The translations under genes and the position numbers were made by a program. This document shows positions 1-8,229 of a stretch of DNA of 64,000 nt, piece after piece. The notes under the pieces were generated by a model. It was given only the letters and a program-made list of their open reading frames with translations, had not been told where the DNA came from and made no database searches. The first letter of the stretch is position 1, and every line of letters starts with the position of its first letter. This DNA is from Gimesia aquarii (lineage in GTDB: Bacteria; Planctomycetota; Planctomycetia; Planctomycetales; Planctomycetaceae), in NCBI RefSeq assembly GCF_007748175.1, contig NZ_CP037422.1:1094528-1158527 (forward strand), in the 5' to 3' direction.

Positions 1-81
1 ATCCTGACTTCCATTTCGTAGAATCCAGAAACAAAGAATGATGATGTTATCACTATCGACTGCAAGACCATTTATTCTTTT

Positions 82-603
82 TCAGTCGTGGTGATGTTGA
101 TGGTCGTTTTTATGATCCAACGTTCCTGTAACCGACTTACCGTCAAGTTCAAGAGTCAACGTGACCTGAAAATCATTGAGTAGTTTGAGTTGCTGAGGCA
201 GCTCTTCAAAAGGAAGCACAAATCTTGAGGATTGGGAATCTGGATCTTCTTCCAATGGAGATGCAACAAAAATGACGGGAATATCCTGGTCACCGGTATG
301 AAAAGTTGCCTGAATCTTTTCAGAGTCTATCGAATAAGGCTTGTGGGTTTTCGCATTGATGACATGAATTTCAATTTGATTTCTTTTGCCGCTGGATAAA
401 AATTCTAACTCAACACCACTGCTTTCAGGTAGCTGGATGATGTGTCTATGGTGTTCGTGATCTGTGTGATGTTCGTGATCTGTGTGAGGTTTAAGCGAAC
501 TCGTCTCTTCCAATTCCTGGCTACAGGCGGTAGTGATACATGTCAACACCAGCAAATAGATCCAATTTGTCGGAACTGTTTGCATTGAATGAATTTTTTT
601 CAT
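82..603 (-). CDS. His-rich exported lipoprotein, metal-associated (hypothetical)
   Basis: Predicted 173-residue exported protein. It has a hydrophobic signal segment ending in a weak lipobox (Cys about residue 27), a His/Asp cluster after it (HTDHEHHTDHEHHRH) and a His-rich C-terminus (HQHHHD). The ATG at 603 is preferred over the longer frame (654) because the longer version would overlap the upstream gene and put 17 residues before the signal peptide. The body shares the DP-x-x-QSSRF and L-ELDGKS-x-x-G patterns with the lipoprotein at 48026-48556, which ends the metal-efflux operon, so the two are probably paralogues. Metal binding or delivery in the periplasm is inferred from the histidines and context. 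It lies 22 bp downstream of the DUF1559 gene on the same strand. Exact function is unknown. Confidence 0.75.
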   Translation of the reverse strand: MKKIHSMQTVPTNWIYLLVLTCITTACSQELEETSSLKPHTDHEHHTDHEHHRHIIQLPESSGVELEFLSSGKRNQIEIHVINAKTHKPYSIDSEKIQATFHTGDQDIPVIFVASPLEEDPDSQSSRFVLPFEELPQQLKLLNDFQVTLTLELDGKSVTGTLDHKNDHQHHHD

Positions 604-625
604 GATCTTTTTCAAGATAGTATAT

Positions 626-1858
626 TTAGAATTCACCAGTAATTTCTCCGTCACTACGGTGGGCCAGCCGTTGAAACAGCCCTGACTGGTGAGAAGAATC
701 TGAGTTTCGAAAATCTATTTTGTCAGACAGGAAATGAACCGAGCCGTCAGCGAACAGAAAATTTGCTCCCCCCGGATGATGGCTGCTGAAATTGGCAGAT
801 CCCGTTCCATCACAGTCAATATTGACCGACACGCTTCGTTGATTGAGGGGATAAAATGCCGTGCCTAACACCATCTGATTATCAATAAAGCCACAATCAT
901 TGACCGAGTTGACTCCTGGCCAGACAGCAGCATAATTTTTCCAGCTTCGCTCACCTAGAACAAACGTATTACTGGTTCCATCGGTGATATGATGCCAGGA
1001 AACTCGTGTGTTACGTCCTAACACACCGTTTCCTTTAAAGTCTTCGTCAGACCAATCACTTTGCTTTGGTTTCCAGATACTACCCAGCGAACCGACGTAA
1101 TTTGATTTACCAATTTTGGTCGGCATCGTCGTCACAGGGGGAGGATCTGGAGTCGGTTCTGGTTCGGTATCATCTGTAGGATCAGGATCAGAGTCAGGAA
1201 AAGGAAAAGGGAATGGTTTTGGTTTAGGCTTTGGTTTTGGTACAGGGAAAGGAATGGGGGGACGGGCATGAGCGATTACAGAAATCCCTGAGAAACCACG
1301 GGATACAGAAGGAGTAAGATATACCCACATTAATTCAGAAGAAGCATGATTGTTTAAGTCGTTCTCTGGTTCTGGTTTTGTCTGCGTGAGATATTGCGGA
1401 ACCAACAATTGCCGATAGGAATGAGAAAGAGAAGAACCGGAATCGGAGGGACACAAGAAAATCGATAACTCCGTCTGGTAGAAGCGTATCATATTTGGGT
1501 CTACAACCGACTCAGTCAGGGATTGCTTCTCAAGATTGATAGTGTCGTAAAGAGGCCGTTTTTCCAGATAAGGTAACAGGAACGCACCCCAGGCCCAGCT
1601 TTTGGCATATTGATCCTGACTTAACTCTGCTGTGTATCCAGGTGGAAAACACCCGTGAGATTTCGAATACAAATGCATGCCCAGACCCAGCTGCTTCAAA
1701 TGGTTCGCACAACTTGCCCTACGCGCAGCTTCTCTCGCCTGTTGCATAGCCGGTAATAGCAATGCAATTAAGATTGACATGATGGTTATGGCAACAAGCA
1801 ATTCGACTACGGTTAATCCACGACAGCCTGTTTTTGTTTCAGGTCGATTTGTCTGCAT
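626..1858 (-). CDS. DUF1559 domain protein with prepilin-type N-terminus
   Basis: A 410-residue member of the large planctomycete DUF1559 family. The N-terminus is pilin-like: a short basic leader, then RG-LTVVELLVAITIMSI (cleavage expected after Gly14), followed by the family signature AREAARRASC and NHLKQLGLGMHLY. The C-terminal part carries the HHPGGANFLFADGSVHF block typical of the family. Such proteins are thought to be exported pseudopilin-like surface proteins, and their role is not established. Unusual is a proline-rich insertion at about residues 200-246, first Lys/Pro and Phe/Pro, then Asp/Glu/Pro. A prepilin-peptidase-like gene lies about 3 kb away on the same strand. The 367 bp upstream are non-coding, so it probably has its own promoter. 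Confidence 0.9.
   Translation of the reverse strand: MQTNRPETKTGCRGLTVVELLVAITIMSILIALLLPAMQQAREAARRASCANHLKQLGLGMHLYSKSHGCFPPGYTAELSQDQYAKSWAWGAFLLPYLEKRPLYDTINLEKQSLTESVVDPNMIRFYQTELSIFLCPSDSGSSLSHSYRQLLVPQYLTQTKPEPENDLNNHASSELMWVYLTPSVSRGFSGISVIAHARPPIPFPVPKPKPKPKPFPFPFPDSDPDPTDDTEPEPTPDPPPVTTMPTKIGKSNYVGSLGSIWKPKQSDWSDEDFKGNGVLGRNTRVSWHHITDGTSNTFVLGERSWKNYAAVWPGVNSVNDCGFIDNQMVLGTAFYPLNQRSVSVNIDCDGTGSANFSSHHPGGANFLFADGSVHFLSDKIDFRNSDSSHQSGLFQRLAHRSDGEITGEF
1136..1261 (-). repeat. Low-complexity Pro-rich coding repeat
   Basis: Within the DUF1559 gene, tandem codons encode alternating Lys-Pro, then Phe-Pro, then Asp-Pro and Glu-Pro pairs (about residues 200-241). The DNA is a purine/pyrimidine-biased imperfect repeat of short units, as expected of a tract that expands and contracts by replication slippage. 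It probably forms an extended, charge-segregated linker in the protein. Confidence 0.8.
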
Positions 1859-2225
1859 TTCTCTATGCCCGCGTTAGATAAAAAATCAAAGTTTTTCTCG
1901 CACGTGTCGAGATCATGAAAGGATCTCGACTCCATGCAGATGTAGAGTGTCCTCATCTAGAAATTTTCACCATCACCTCATCCGAAGAAGAGCCTGATAG
2001 AGAACACATTTGATAGAGGCTCAATATAAAATAGTGACATCATTCCTATTTTATTAATCATATTGCATAATTGATGCATCAGTATAATACGATTATTAGC
2101 AAATTGATTGCAATAAAATTATAGTAAGATTTGTGAACTATTCGAGATAGGCCCGTAATCAAGTTATTTGATCGAAAGGCCAGAATTCATCGATTCGTTG
2201 ATCTGGTATCGATCGATAAATGAGC
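1859..2225. other. Intergenic region upstream of the DUF1559 gene
   Basis: AT-rich stretch of 367 bp between two minus-strand genes. I see no convincing gene. It holds a 13-mer (TCATCCGAAGAAG, 1978-1990) that recurs at 4368-4380, and a GATTGCAATA element (2106-2115) resembling elements at 4547 and 6227. It presumably contains the promoter and leader of the DUF1559 gene. Confidence 0.6.
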
Positions 2226-3764
2226 TCAGTTTAAATCTCTCAGGTATGCGTCAGCCATCCGACGATGTGTGTGGTGGATTTCAGAAACTAAACGCCGTAC
2301 TTCGTCCTGTTCCTCGTCCTCGACCTCATGCTCAAGTAGTTCAAGTTTTTCTCGAAGAAGGAGGGCTTTCCAGTGGTGGTATTCACTGAGATTCCATTTT
2401 CTTAAATAGACGCCCACCTCCAGCTTGCGTGTCCAGTCATCATAGTTTTCGATCCAGTATTTCGAATGTGATTTATTCCCAGACAGAGCACCGGAAAGGG
2501 CCTCTGTTTTGGCAATCCCCATTTCTTCGAAGACAACATCCGGCGCCGGGTAATAGGAAAAGCAGCCGACACCGCTGGCTATGATCAAACCAACGAGAAT
2601 TAATAATCCCAGAACCGGCCCAGGAATCACAACGTCATATTTACCAGTACGAACAGGTTCCGTTTTCATCAGCCAGCTTTCGATACGTGAGTGTCTGTCA
2701 AAGAATCTCAGGGCAAAGCCTGCTAGAATCAAGCAGCCAAGAATACCCGCTGAATAAATTTCATAAGGGTCGACGACATGTCCCAACTTCTGTTTTGCGG
2801 TGATATAAAAGTCGGTCGTTCCCGAACTAAAAGGCTGGCAATAGATATCGAACGCATGCGTGTGGTCCGACGGCTCAATATGCGTCGGAAAGAGAGGTTT
2901 TTCCACTCCATATGCCAGACCGATGATGATCAGTAACAGGAGAGAAAACCAGACAATCGTCTTTTTCCAGTTATAATTTCGAATGATCCAGACAACCAGT
3001 CCCAAGTTCACTCCGGCACCGAGCACCAGCAGAATGAACGCAGCCCCGACCGAGTTGGCGTGCTGAAACATCGACCCCAGTTGAGACATCGCCAGCATGG
3101 GAGTGGCGTAAACGGGAATCGCAACCCCGGTCATCAGCAGTGGGGCATAGGGGTTGTCATAATTGACCGATCTCTGCAAACTGCTTTGTGGTAAAACCAC
3201 GCCTAATAATGCGACACCTGCCAGTCCGATTATAATATAAATCAAGCTGGCCCCCGACGCCTCTTTGACAGCGCTGACCCCAACTGAGATCATACGCTTA
3301 ATTCCGTAGGGAATCGCCTGGTCATCGGCGGGTAATGCAGTTTTTTCGGGAAAGAGCCTGTCCCAAATAGTCCCCACGGCAGTAACGATCAACAGCGAGA
3401 ACAGTGCAAAGGCCAGAATCGTTACCGGTTCAGAGAGAGTCAGACCGTAAAGTAACGAGAGCGGGTTAAACAGAGGAGCGGCCATTGCAAAAGCAATGAT
3501 GGTGCCCCCTGCCAGTCCTGATCTTTTTAACTGTCGGGCAACGGGAATGACACCCAGCGAGCAGACCGGGAGCAGCATTCCAATGCCCCATGCTCGAACC
3601 AGGGACGATCTGGTTCCTTCACCAAACAGCTTTCTGGTCTCTGCTGAACCAAAAAAACGCTGAAAGATTGCTGCAATAAACAGGCCGGCGAGTATAAAGG
3701 GCGATGCTTCAAATAAACATTGCACAAACCGAAGTGCGAATCCCCAGAGAATATATTCTAACAT
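2226..3764 (-). CDS. Permease of the ArsP/DUF318 (UPF0718) family, probable metal(loid) exporter
   Basis: A 512-residue polytopic membrane protein. Residues about 10-155 and 160-290 form two hydrophobic blocks. The first contains GMLLPVCSLGVIPVARQLK (residues 62-80) and AMAAPLFNPLSLLYG, matching the conserved core of ArsP/DUF318 permeases (usual form LP-x-CSCGVIPVA, here with one of the two Cys). A soluble insertion with His/Cys residues follows (about 300-335), then more membrane segments (about 340-410) and a charged, probably helical C-terminus with HHTHRR near the end. Family members export arsenicals, copper or other metals. The substrate here cannot be read from sequence. It lies 53 bp downstream of a lipoprotein gene (3818-4273), so the two are probably co-transcribed. 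Confidence 0.85.
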   Translation of the reverse strand: MLEYILWGFALRFVQCLFEASPFILAGLFIAAIFQRFFGSAETRKLFGEGTRSSLVRAWGIGMLLPVCSLGVIPVARQLKRSGLAGGTIIAFAMAAPLFNPLSLLYGLTLSEPVTILAFALFSLLIVTAVGTIWDRLFPEKTALPADDQAIPYGIKRMISVGVSAVKEASGASLIYIIIGLAGVALLGVVLPQSSLQRSVNYDNPYAPLLMTGVAIPVYATPMLAMSQLGSMFQHANSVGAAFILLVLGAGVNLGLVVWIIRNYNWKKTIVWFSLLLLIIIGLAYGVEKPLFPTHIEPSDHTHAFDIYCQPFSSGTTDFYITAKQKLGHVVDPYEIYSAGILGCLILAGFALRFFDRHSRIESWLMKTEPVRTGKYDVVIPGPVLGLLILVGLIIASGVGCFSYYPAPDVVFEEMGIAKTEALSGALSGNKSHSKYWIENYDDWTRKLEVGVYLRKWNLSEYHHWKALLLREKLELLEHEVEDEEQDEVRRLVSEIHHTHRRMADAYLRDLN

Positions 3765-3817
3765 GTTGTTGTCTCAGAATAGTAGTAAATGGATAAAAAA
3801 GACTTTCAGCATGAGGT

Positions 3818-4273
3818 TTAATGATTGAACTGATTCATTTCGGAGCGCGCGGTAAATTCGTTTAAGTTCTTGACCAGGAGAAAGTATTGATCAACCAATT
3901 CTGAATCTGCAGTGGTGAGGTCAATCTGCTGAAAGATAGTATTTAATTGGGTTGAAAGCTGTTTCACTTCGTTCCACTCTCGATGTTTCAGCTCACTGTC
4001 TGCCGCCATTTCAGGGATCCAGGCAATGATCTCTGCAAGCTCCTGTGTTTTAACCTGACTTTCCTCAGCCTGATTATTTTCCAGCAGCCATTTCATCCGA
4101 GTTTTAATTTCACTCACTGTGGCAGAAAAAGACTCGGGCTTATGTTCCGGAATGTGGTGCTCAAGATGCTCCTCTTCCGCAGCAGACTGAGTCGTCTGTA
4201 TGCATCCGGCTTGTAGTGAAATCAAGAGACCACAAAAACACAATATCGTAATGATGGCAAATCGTTTTTCCAT
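3818..4273 (-). CDS. Small predicted lipoprotein in the permease operon
   Basis: A 151-residue protein with a signal peptide ending in a clear lipobox (LQAGC, Cys23), followed by a His/Glu-rich segment (EEEHLEHHIPEHKPE) and a mostly helical body of roughly 100 residues. I recognise no named domain. It is immediately upstream of the permease gene on the same strand (53 bp), so a role as a periplasmic metal-binding or sensing accessory is a reasonable inference and no more. The start at the first ATG gives an intact signal peptide. No strong ribosome binding site is visible. Confidence 0.75.
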   Translation of the reverse strand: MEKRFAIITILCFCGLLISLQAGCIQTTQSAAEEEHLEHHIPEHKPESFSATVSEIKTRMKWLLENNQAEESQVKTQELAEIIAWIPEMAADSELKHREWNEVKQLSTQLNTIFQQIDLTTADSELVDQYFLLVKNLNEFTARSEMNQFNH

Positions 4274-4646
4274 GAGAGGTTGGTGATGTGTTTTAATTGC
4301 AAATTATGGATAAGAATAAGAACGAAACGATTGAAGAGACTGCATTCCGTTGTTGTGAGTGAATACATCATCCGAAGAAGTTCCAGGGACTTAAGTAACT
4401 CTCCCCTGAGAGATCCCGATTATGGTCCATGATGTCTAACCAGAAACACCTGCAACTCAAGTAATGGGGAGACTTGGAATTACATTCTCTTCACTAAACG
4501 ATTATTTCCTTCCACTCATTGTCAAGTCAACATGCAAATGCAAATAAATTGCAATATTAACATGATTGTTAGTAGCAAATCGAATCTAAACAGTGCTCTT
4601 TAAGAGATAACGAAAATAATGCGCCTACAAACATGTATAAAGGCAC
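4274..4646. other. Intergenic region upstream of the permease operon
   Basis: No gene seen in this 373-bp AT-rich stretch between minus-strand genes. It contains the second copy of the 13-mer TCATCCGAAGAAG (4368-4380) and an AATTGCAATA element (4547-4556), in the same order and on the same strand as in the 1859-2225 gap. This suggests shared upstream control. Confidence 0.55.
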
Positions 4647-5714
4647 TTAGAACCAGGCGAGAGATCGCCAGAAATAGTGGAAGGCAAAGACGGACAGAAA
4701 AACAGCGTAGCCGGGAGCACGCAGGACATGAATTTCAAAATGGCGCGTGCTTATTTGTTGCAGCAAAATGAAAATGAAAGTCATGAGAAAAATCGTAAGC
4801 ATTGCCTGCCAGCCATAAATCATTCCACACAAAATGAACGAATAATTTACGCTGTTTAAGTGTGTAAAATCTGACAACCCGGTTTTTCTGATGATCCAAA
4901 CGAGAACAGGAGCAAACAGCGCTCCGGAAACCGTGCCAAAGAATAATGAGATCAGCACATCACTACGGTGAGGAGCGTGCACAGAATGAAGAGTCGATTT
5001 GAGGGGGATCAGGTCCGGCCAGATCAGAATAGCGATCAACACGATGCATAAACATGTCAGTAGTGAAGAAATCGGGATGCGAAAGCCATCCGCATTAATT
5101 AACGCCCAGCCCAATAGGGAAGTCAGCATGAAACAGTGCAAGAGGTACAACCGGACCAGATCCCATTTCGTATAAAACAGAATCCAAAGCACACCGTTGT
5201 AAAGGTTGGGCTCTCGAAAGGGAATATTCGCACCACCTGAAATGAGTTCTCGAAAATAGAGTATTAAAAAAATAGCCGCTACAGAAAACTCGACCAATGG
5301 ATATCGGATATTAATGGGTGCCTGGCAGTCACGGCACCGCCCCTTGAGACGAAGCCAGCTTATGAGGGGAATATTGTCAGAGAGTTTTATGGGTGAGCCA
5401 CATGCTGGACATGAAGATCGACTGAATGTGAGAGGAAGCTTTCTGGGTACGCGATAAACAATGACATTCAGATAGCTGCCAACCGCTGCACCGAGCGCAA
5501 AAAACGAAACCGTTGCAAACAGGCTTGTAGCATACAAGAGAATCAGATCGTAAAGGGACTGATCTTCCAGCTCGTTTGACGAGGCCGTGCTTTGTAGTGT
5601 CGAGTCGTCAGAGAAAAATTCAATCGTAGGAAGAAACAGAAAAAAAACGATCAATAACACAGATAACGAACATATTAACAGCTTAAACATCGGAAATGAT
5701 GGTCTGTTCTGCAT
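4647..5714 (-). CDS. Prepilin peptidase (A24)-like membrane protein, catalytic Asp residues apparently substituted
   Basis: A 355-residue polytopic protein of the type IV prepilin peptidase/N-methyltransferase family. After an N-terminal extension of about 70 residues comes the A24 N-terminal domain: GAAVGSYLNVIVYRVPR, then the zinc-type Cys pairs CPAC (102-105) and CRDC (127-130) around IPLISWL. The C-terminal half keeps the membrane topology and the GW-x-AM and AP-G-x-x-F landmarks. However, the first catalytic motif reads L-IN-AD-GFRIP where I-D-x-x is expected, and the GxGD motif is replaced by about N-S-V-N (287-290). Either the enzyme is inactive or the motif has shifted. It is downstream (10 bp) of a small membrane protein gene, and a DUF1559 pseudopilin-like gene lies nearby. 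Confidence 0.85.
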   Translation of the reverse strand: MQNRPSFPMFKLLICSLSVLLIVFFLFLPTIEFFSDDSTLQSTASSNELEDQSLYDLILLYATSLFATVSFFALGAAVGSYLNVIVYRVPRKLPLTFSRSSCPACGSPIKLSDNIPLISWLRLKGRCRDCQAPINIRYPLVEFSVAAIFLILYFRELISGGANIPFREPNLYNGVLWILFYTKWDLVRLYLLHCFMLTSLLGWALINADGFRIPISSLLTCLCIVLIAILIWPDLIPLKSTLHSVHAPHRSDVLISLFFGTVSGALFAPVLVWIIRKTGLSDFTHLNSVNYSFILCGMIYGWQAMLTIFLMTFIFILLQQISTRHFEIHVLRAPGYAVFLSVFAFHYFWRSLAWF

Positions 5715-5724
5715 TTTGATATCG

Positions 5725-6060
5725 TTAGTTTTCTGGAGCTAATTTGAATAGATCTAATAGAAGCAGGATCAGAACCATTACTGCGACAACAGGAGCGGAA
5801 AAAGGCCCATGATAGAACAAGTTTGTTTCTGAAGTTTTTTCTGCATAAAAGAATGTGAAACACAACAGAATCAGAACCAGTAAATGAAATACCATATTCT
5901 GAAAACGATTCTGAGAGTTAACAGCTGTTTTTAAGACGATCCATAAGTTACTTATAAATAGCACTACTGCAAAATAGGGTTCTGTTATCTGCAGTGCCCA
6001 GAATAGACAGCCCAGGATCGCGCTCATCATCAATATCATATTTGTATATTCGATGAACAT
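5725..6060 (-). CDS. Small hypothetical membrane protein
   Basis: A 111-residue protein with about three or four predicted transmembrane segments (around residues 10-27, 30-47, 58-72 and 88-105) separated by short polar loops. I recognise no family. Its stop codon lies 10 bp before the start of the prepilin-peptidase-like gene on the same strand, so the two are very probably translated from one message and may act together in the membrane. The ATG at 6060 is the first in frame. A downstream Met (residue 8) is possible. Confidence 0.6.
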   Translation of the reverse strand: MFIEYTNMILMMSAILGCLFWALQITEPYFAVVLFISNLWIVLKTAVNSQNRFQNMVFHLLVLILLCFTFFYAEKTSETNLFYHGPFSAPVVAVMVLILLLLDLFKLAPEN

Positions 6061-6560
6061 CTCGCGATCTACTTCGCCAAAGGGAGTCCAGCTTGAGGAA
6101 ATGCAGAATGTCTATTAAACAGCCGCCATACCACGTTTGAGCCACCTGAAGAAAGCACTTCAACTGCTATCTGTATTTGATTTCGTTTGTAAGATACTAA
6201 AGCTGAGCATAATAAACATTGATATAAATTGCAATTATTTTGCATATGTATTTATTGTGTGAATTAATATAATCAAATGAGAACGCAATCAGATTAGTTT
6301 TAGAGACTTACCAAACTGTAATGAGACTGCCGTTGATCGCTGAGACTTTCATGACCGTTTGGCTTTCTGGATCAAAAAGAGGCACGTCGAGTTGTATTTA
6401 TCGAGTTCGATTGCAAAACTCTACATGATTCATCCCACTCAATTTGGAGTGGAGAATCGTGTAATGCATTAGCACTGCCAGGTCAGTCGCGTATCGCAGT
6501 CATCTCAAATCAGGGACTTACATGGACTCTTAATCCTCATACAGTCAGTAATCCAGTTTA
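6061..6560. other. Divergent intergenic region
   Basis: A 500-bp gap between a minus-strand operon (left) and a plus-strand DUF4269 gene (right). AT-rich near 6190-6290 with a perfect 10-bp palindrome AATTGCAATT (6227-6236), and a small CCACTC/GAGTGG hairpin near 6435-6452. No convincing gene. Confidence 0.55.
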
Positions 6561-7079
6561 ATGCGTCTTGATTTTGAACAAGTGATCCAAAAGCTTTCAA
6601 TACTGGCCAGACTCCGCGAATTCGATCCTCAAATTATTGGTACTCCACCACTCGGGATCGAACTTGAAACCAGCGACATAGACATTGCCTGCTCAGCCAA
6701 TGATCTTGCGCGCTTCAAAGATGTAGCATCAATCGAATTCAGCACATTTAACAATTTTCAATGCCGCAATTCCAATTTGCAGAATCAAAACTCGGTCGTC
6801 GTTCAATTCCAGGCATATGATTGGGAGATTGAGCTGTTCTGCCAAACGATTCCCACAAATCAACAGTGGGGTGTTCGGCATTTCAACATCGAACAACGAC
6901 TCCTCAATCTCGAACCAAAGTTAAGAAGCATCGTACTGCAACTCAAACAACAAGGGCTGAAAACCGAACCAGCATTTGCGCGTGCCCTTGAATTGCCGGG
7001 AGATCCTTATGCGTCGATTCTAAACCTTGAGAATATGAATGACGCCGAATTGGCACATCTGATTACCAACAGGTCGTAA
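6561..7079 (+). CDS. DUF4269 family protein (nucleotidyltransferase-like)
   Basis: A 172-residue soluble protein. The N-terminal pattern IGTPPLGIELETSDIDIAC (residues about 25-43) is the hallmark of DUF4269: a Gly followed by an S-D-I-D-I motif resembling the metal-binding Asp pair of nucleotidyltransferase folds. The later ELFCQ and W-x-VRHFNIEQRLL elements also fit the family. Family biochemistry is not established. It stands alone, with about 500 bp non-coding upstream and the repeat element downstream. No strong ribosome binding site precedes the ATG. Confidence 0.8.
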   Translation: MRLDFEQVIQKLSILARLREFDPQIIGTPPLGIELETSDIDIACSANDLARFKDVASIEFSTFNNFQCRNSNLQNQNSVVVQFQAYDWEIELFCQTIPTNQQWGVRHFNIEQRLLNLEPKLRSIVLQLKQQGLKTEPAFARALELPGDPYASILNLENMNDAELAHLITNRS

Positions 7080-7337
7080 CGATTTTTACCCCCCCCACAA
7101 AACAAACCACCAATAAAACGCTGGTACAATTTCCAGATCCTAATAAATCATGGGACCAGAATTTGGTGAACTGCAGTCTGGATTGTAAGATCAACCGTCG
7201 GGGCTCAGTATCACTGTTGTGAGTGAAATTGGTCTTTCGAATTACCGAGTGCTAGCGCACTGTCGCTCATGGGACTGTTTGATCGCTTTGAAATTTGCGC
7301 ACTATTGAATGTCACTGTCATGACAATTCGGCTTTTT

Positions 7338-7676
7338 ACTACCACGAAATTCACGAAAAACTACGACGCTGCCGTCGTCATTGGTGTGATATTAAAAAGA
7401 TAACCGGAGTCTGATATTGCCCAACAAACATCACACTCGTAGGGGGCGACCCATGTGTCGCCCCGCCTCACGACGTTCCATCGATTCACTCCCAAAATGG
7501 AACCTCGCAAATCATCCGCTCGACGCACCACAATCACACCAACCCTGACGGGCAAACACGTGGGTTTGCCCCTACGTATACTCAATGACCATTCTGTTTC
7601 GTCAAGTCTGTTACCAGTCGCCCCCAATGAACTGTCGCTGATAGAATTTCGTGAGTTTCGTGTCTTTCGTGGTAGT
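7338..7676. repeat. Nested inverted-repeat element (REP/MITE-like)
   Basis: Outer inverted repeats: ACTACCACGAAATTCACGAA (from 7338) and its imperfect reverse complement at 7647-7676 (ending TTTCGTGGTAGT). The right arm has an extra copy of a TTTCGTG unit. Inside are two hairpins in opposite orientation: CGTAGGGGGCGACCC...GGGTCGCC-like (7438-7464, stem GGGCGAC-A/T-GTCGCCC) and GGGCAAAC...GTTTGCCC (7550-7571), themselves bounded by CGTAGGGG and CCCCTACG (7569-7576). No transposase is encoded. The architecture resembles non-autonomous interspersed repeats found in many environmental bacteria. Reading frames across it look spurious. Confidence 0.75.
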
Positions 7677-7725
7677 CCTGATTTCATTTTGTTTAGAGGA
7701 ACGCGTTTTGTGCACTTCCCAATTT

Positions 7726-8229
7726 TCAGCTAGGGGTAATGGGCGCTATTCGGTATGGTGTGGGTTGTTGCTCGTTGGCTTCTTTCAGCAGGCTCTGGTA
7801 GGCGGCTTCCAGTTCTTCGTCGGACATGTTTTGGATGTCGTCCGGGGTCAGGTTGAGTTGCCAGAGGTTGCCGCGGGATTGGATCGGTTTGTCGAGGCCT
7901 AACAGCTTATCGATGCGTTCGCGGGCGCGGAGGCGTTCGCGTTGGGTGGACTTGGCATCGTTGATCACACTGACATAGAAGAAAAACGATTCAGCACGTA
8001 ACTGTTCAATCGGTACTTCTAAACGTTCCATCATCTCGCGGCGGGCACGGGTGATATAACGATCAATCGAACGTGTGGAAAGATTGAATTCCAGATTAAT
8101 GGCTCGTTTGATCTCTAAAAGATGTTTTCCGAGACTGAGTAAATGTTTTACAAGCTGCACTAATTGAATTTGCTGTTCTCTGGTGAGCTTTGTTTTCCCT
8201 TGAGAGGTTAGGTTGGTCATGTTCGTCAT
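7726..8229 (-). CDS. HTH-containing protein, possibly terminase-small-subunit-like
   Basis: A 167-residue charged protein. Residues about 15-65 are helical with a helix-turn-helix-like stretch (EIKRAINLEFNLSTRSIDRYI) followed by a basic segment RARREMMERL. The middle, around STQRERLRARERIDKLLGL, resembles phage small-terminase proteins, which carry an N-terminal HTH and a helical oligomerisation domain. No large terminase, portal or capsid gene is nearby, so if this is phage-derived it is an orphan. It begins with two closely spaced Met codons (MTNMTNL). The inverted-repeat element ends 50 bp downstream of its stop and an unusual GC-rich stretch lies upstream. Function uncertain. Confidence 0.6.
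   Translation of the reverse strand: MTNMTNLTSQGKTKLTREQQIQLVQLVKHLLSLGKHLLEIKRAINLEFNLSTRSIDRYITRARREMMERLEVPIEQLRAESFFFYVSVINDAKSTQRERLRARERIDKLLGLDKPIQSRGNLWQLNLTPDDIQNMSDEELEAAYQSLLKEANEQQPTPYRIAPITPS

Noticed and set aside
7361-7902. Open frames across the inverted-repeat element and its right edge
   Set aside because: They run through hairpin sequences and look like repeat DNA read as protein.
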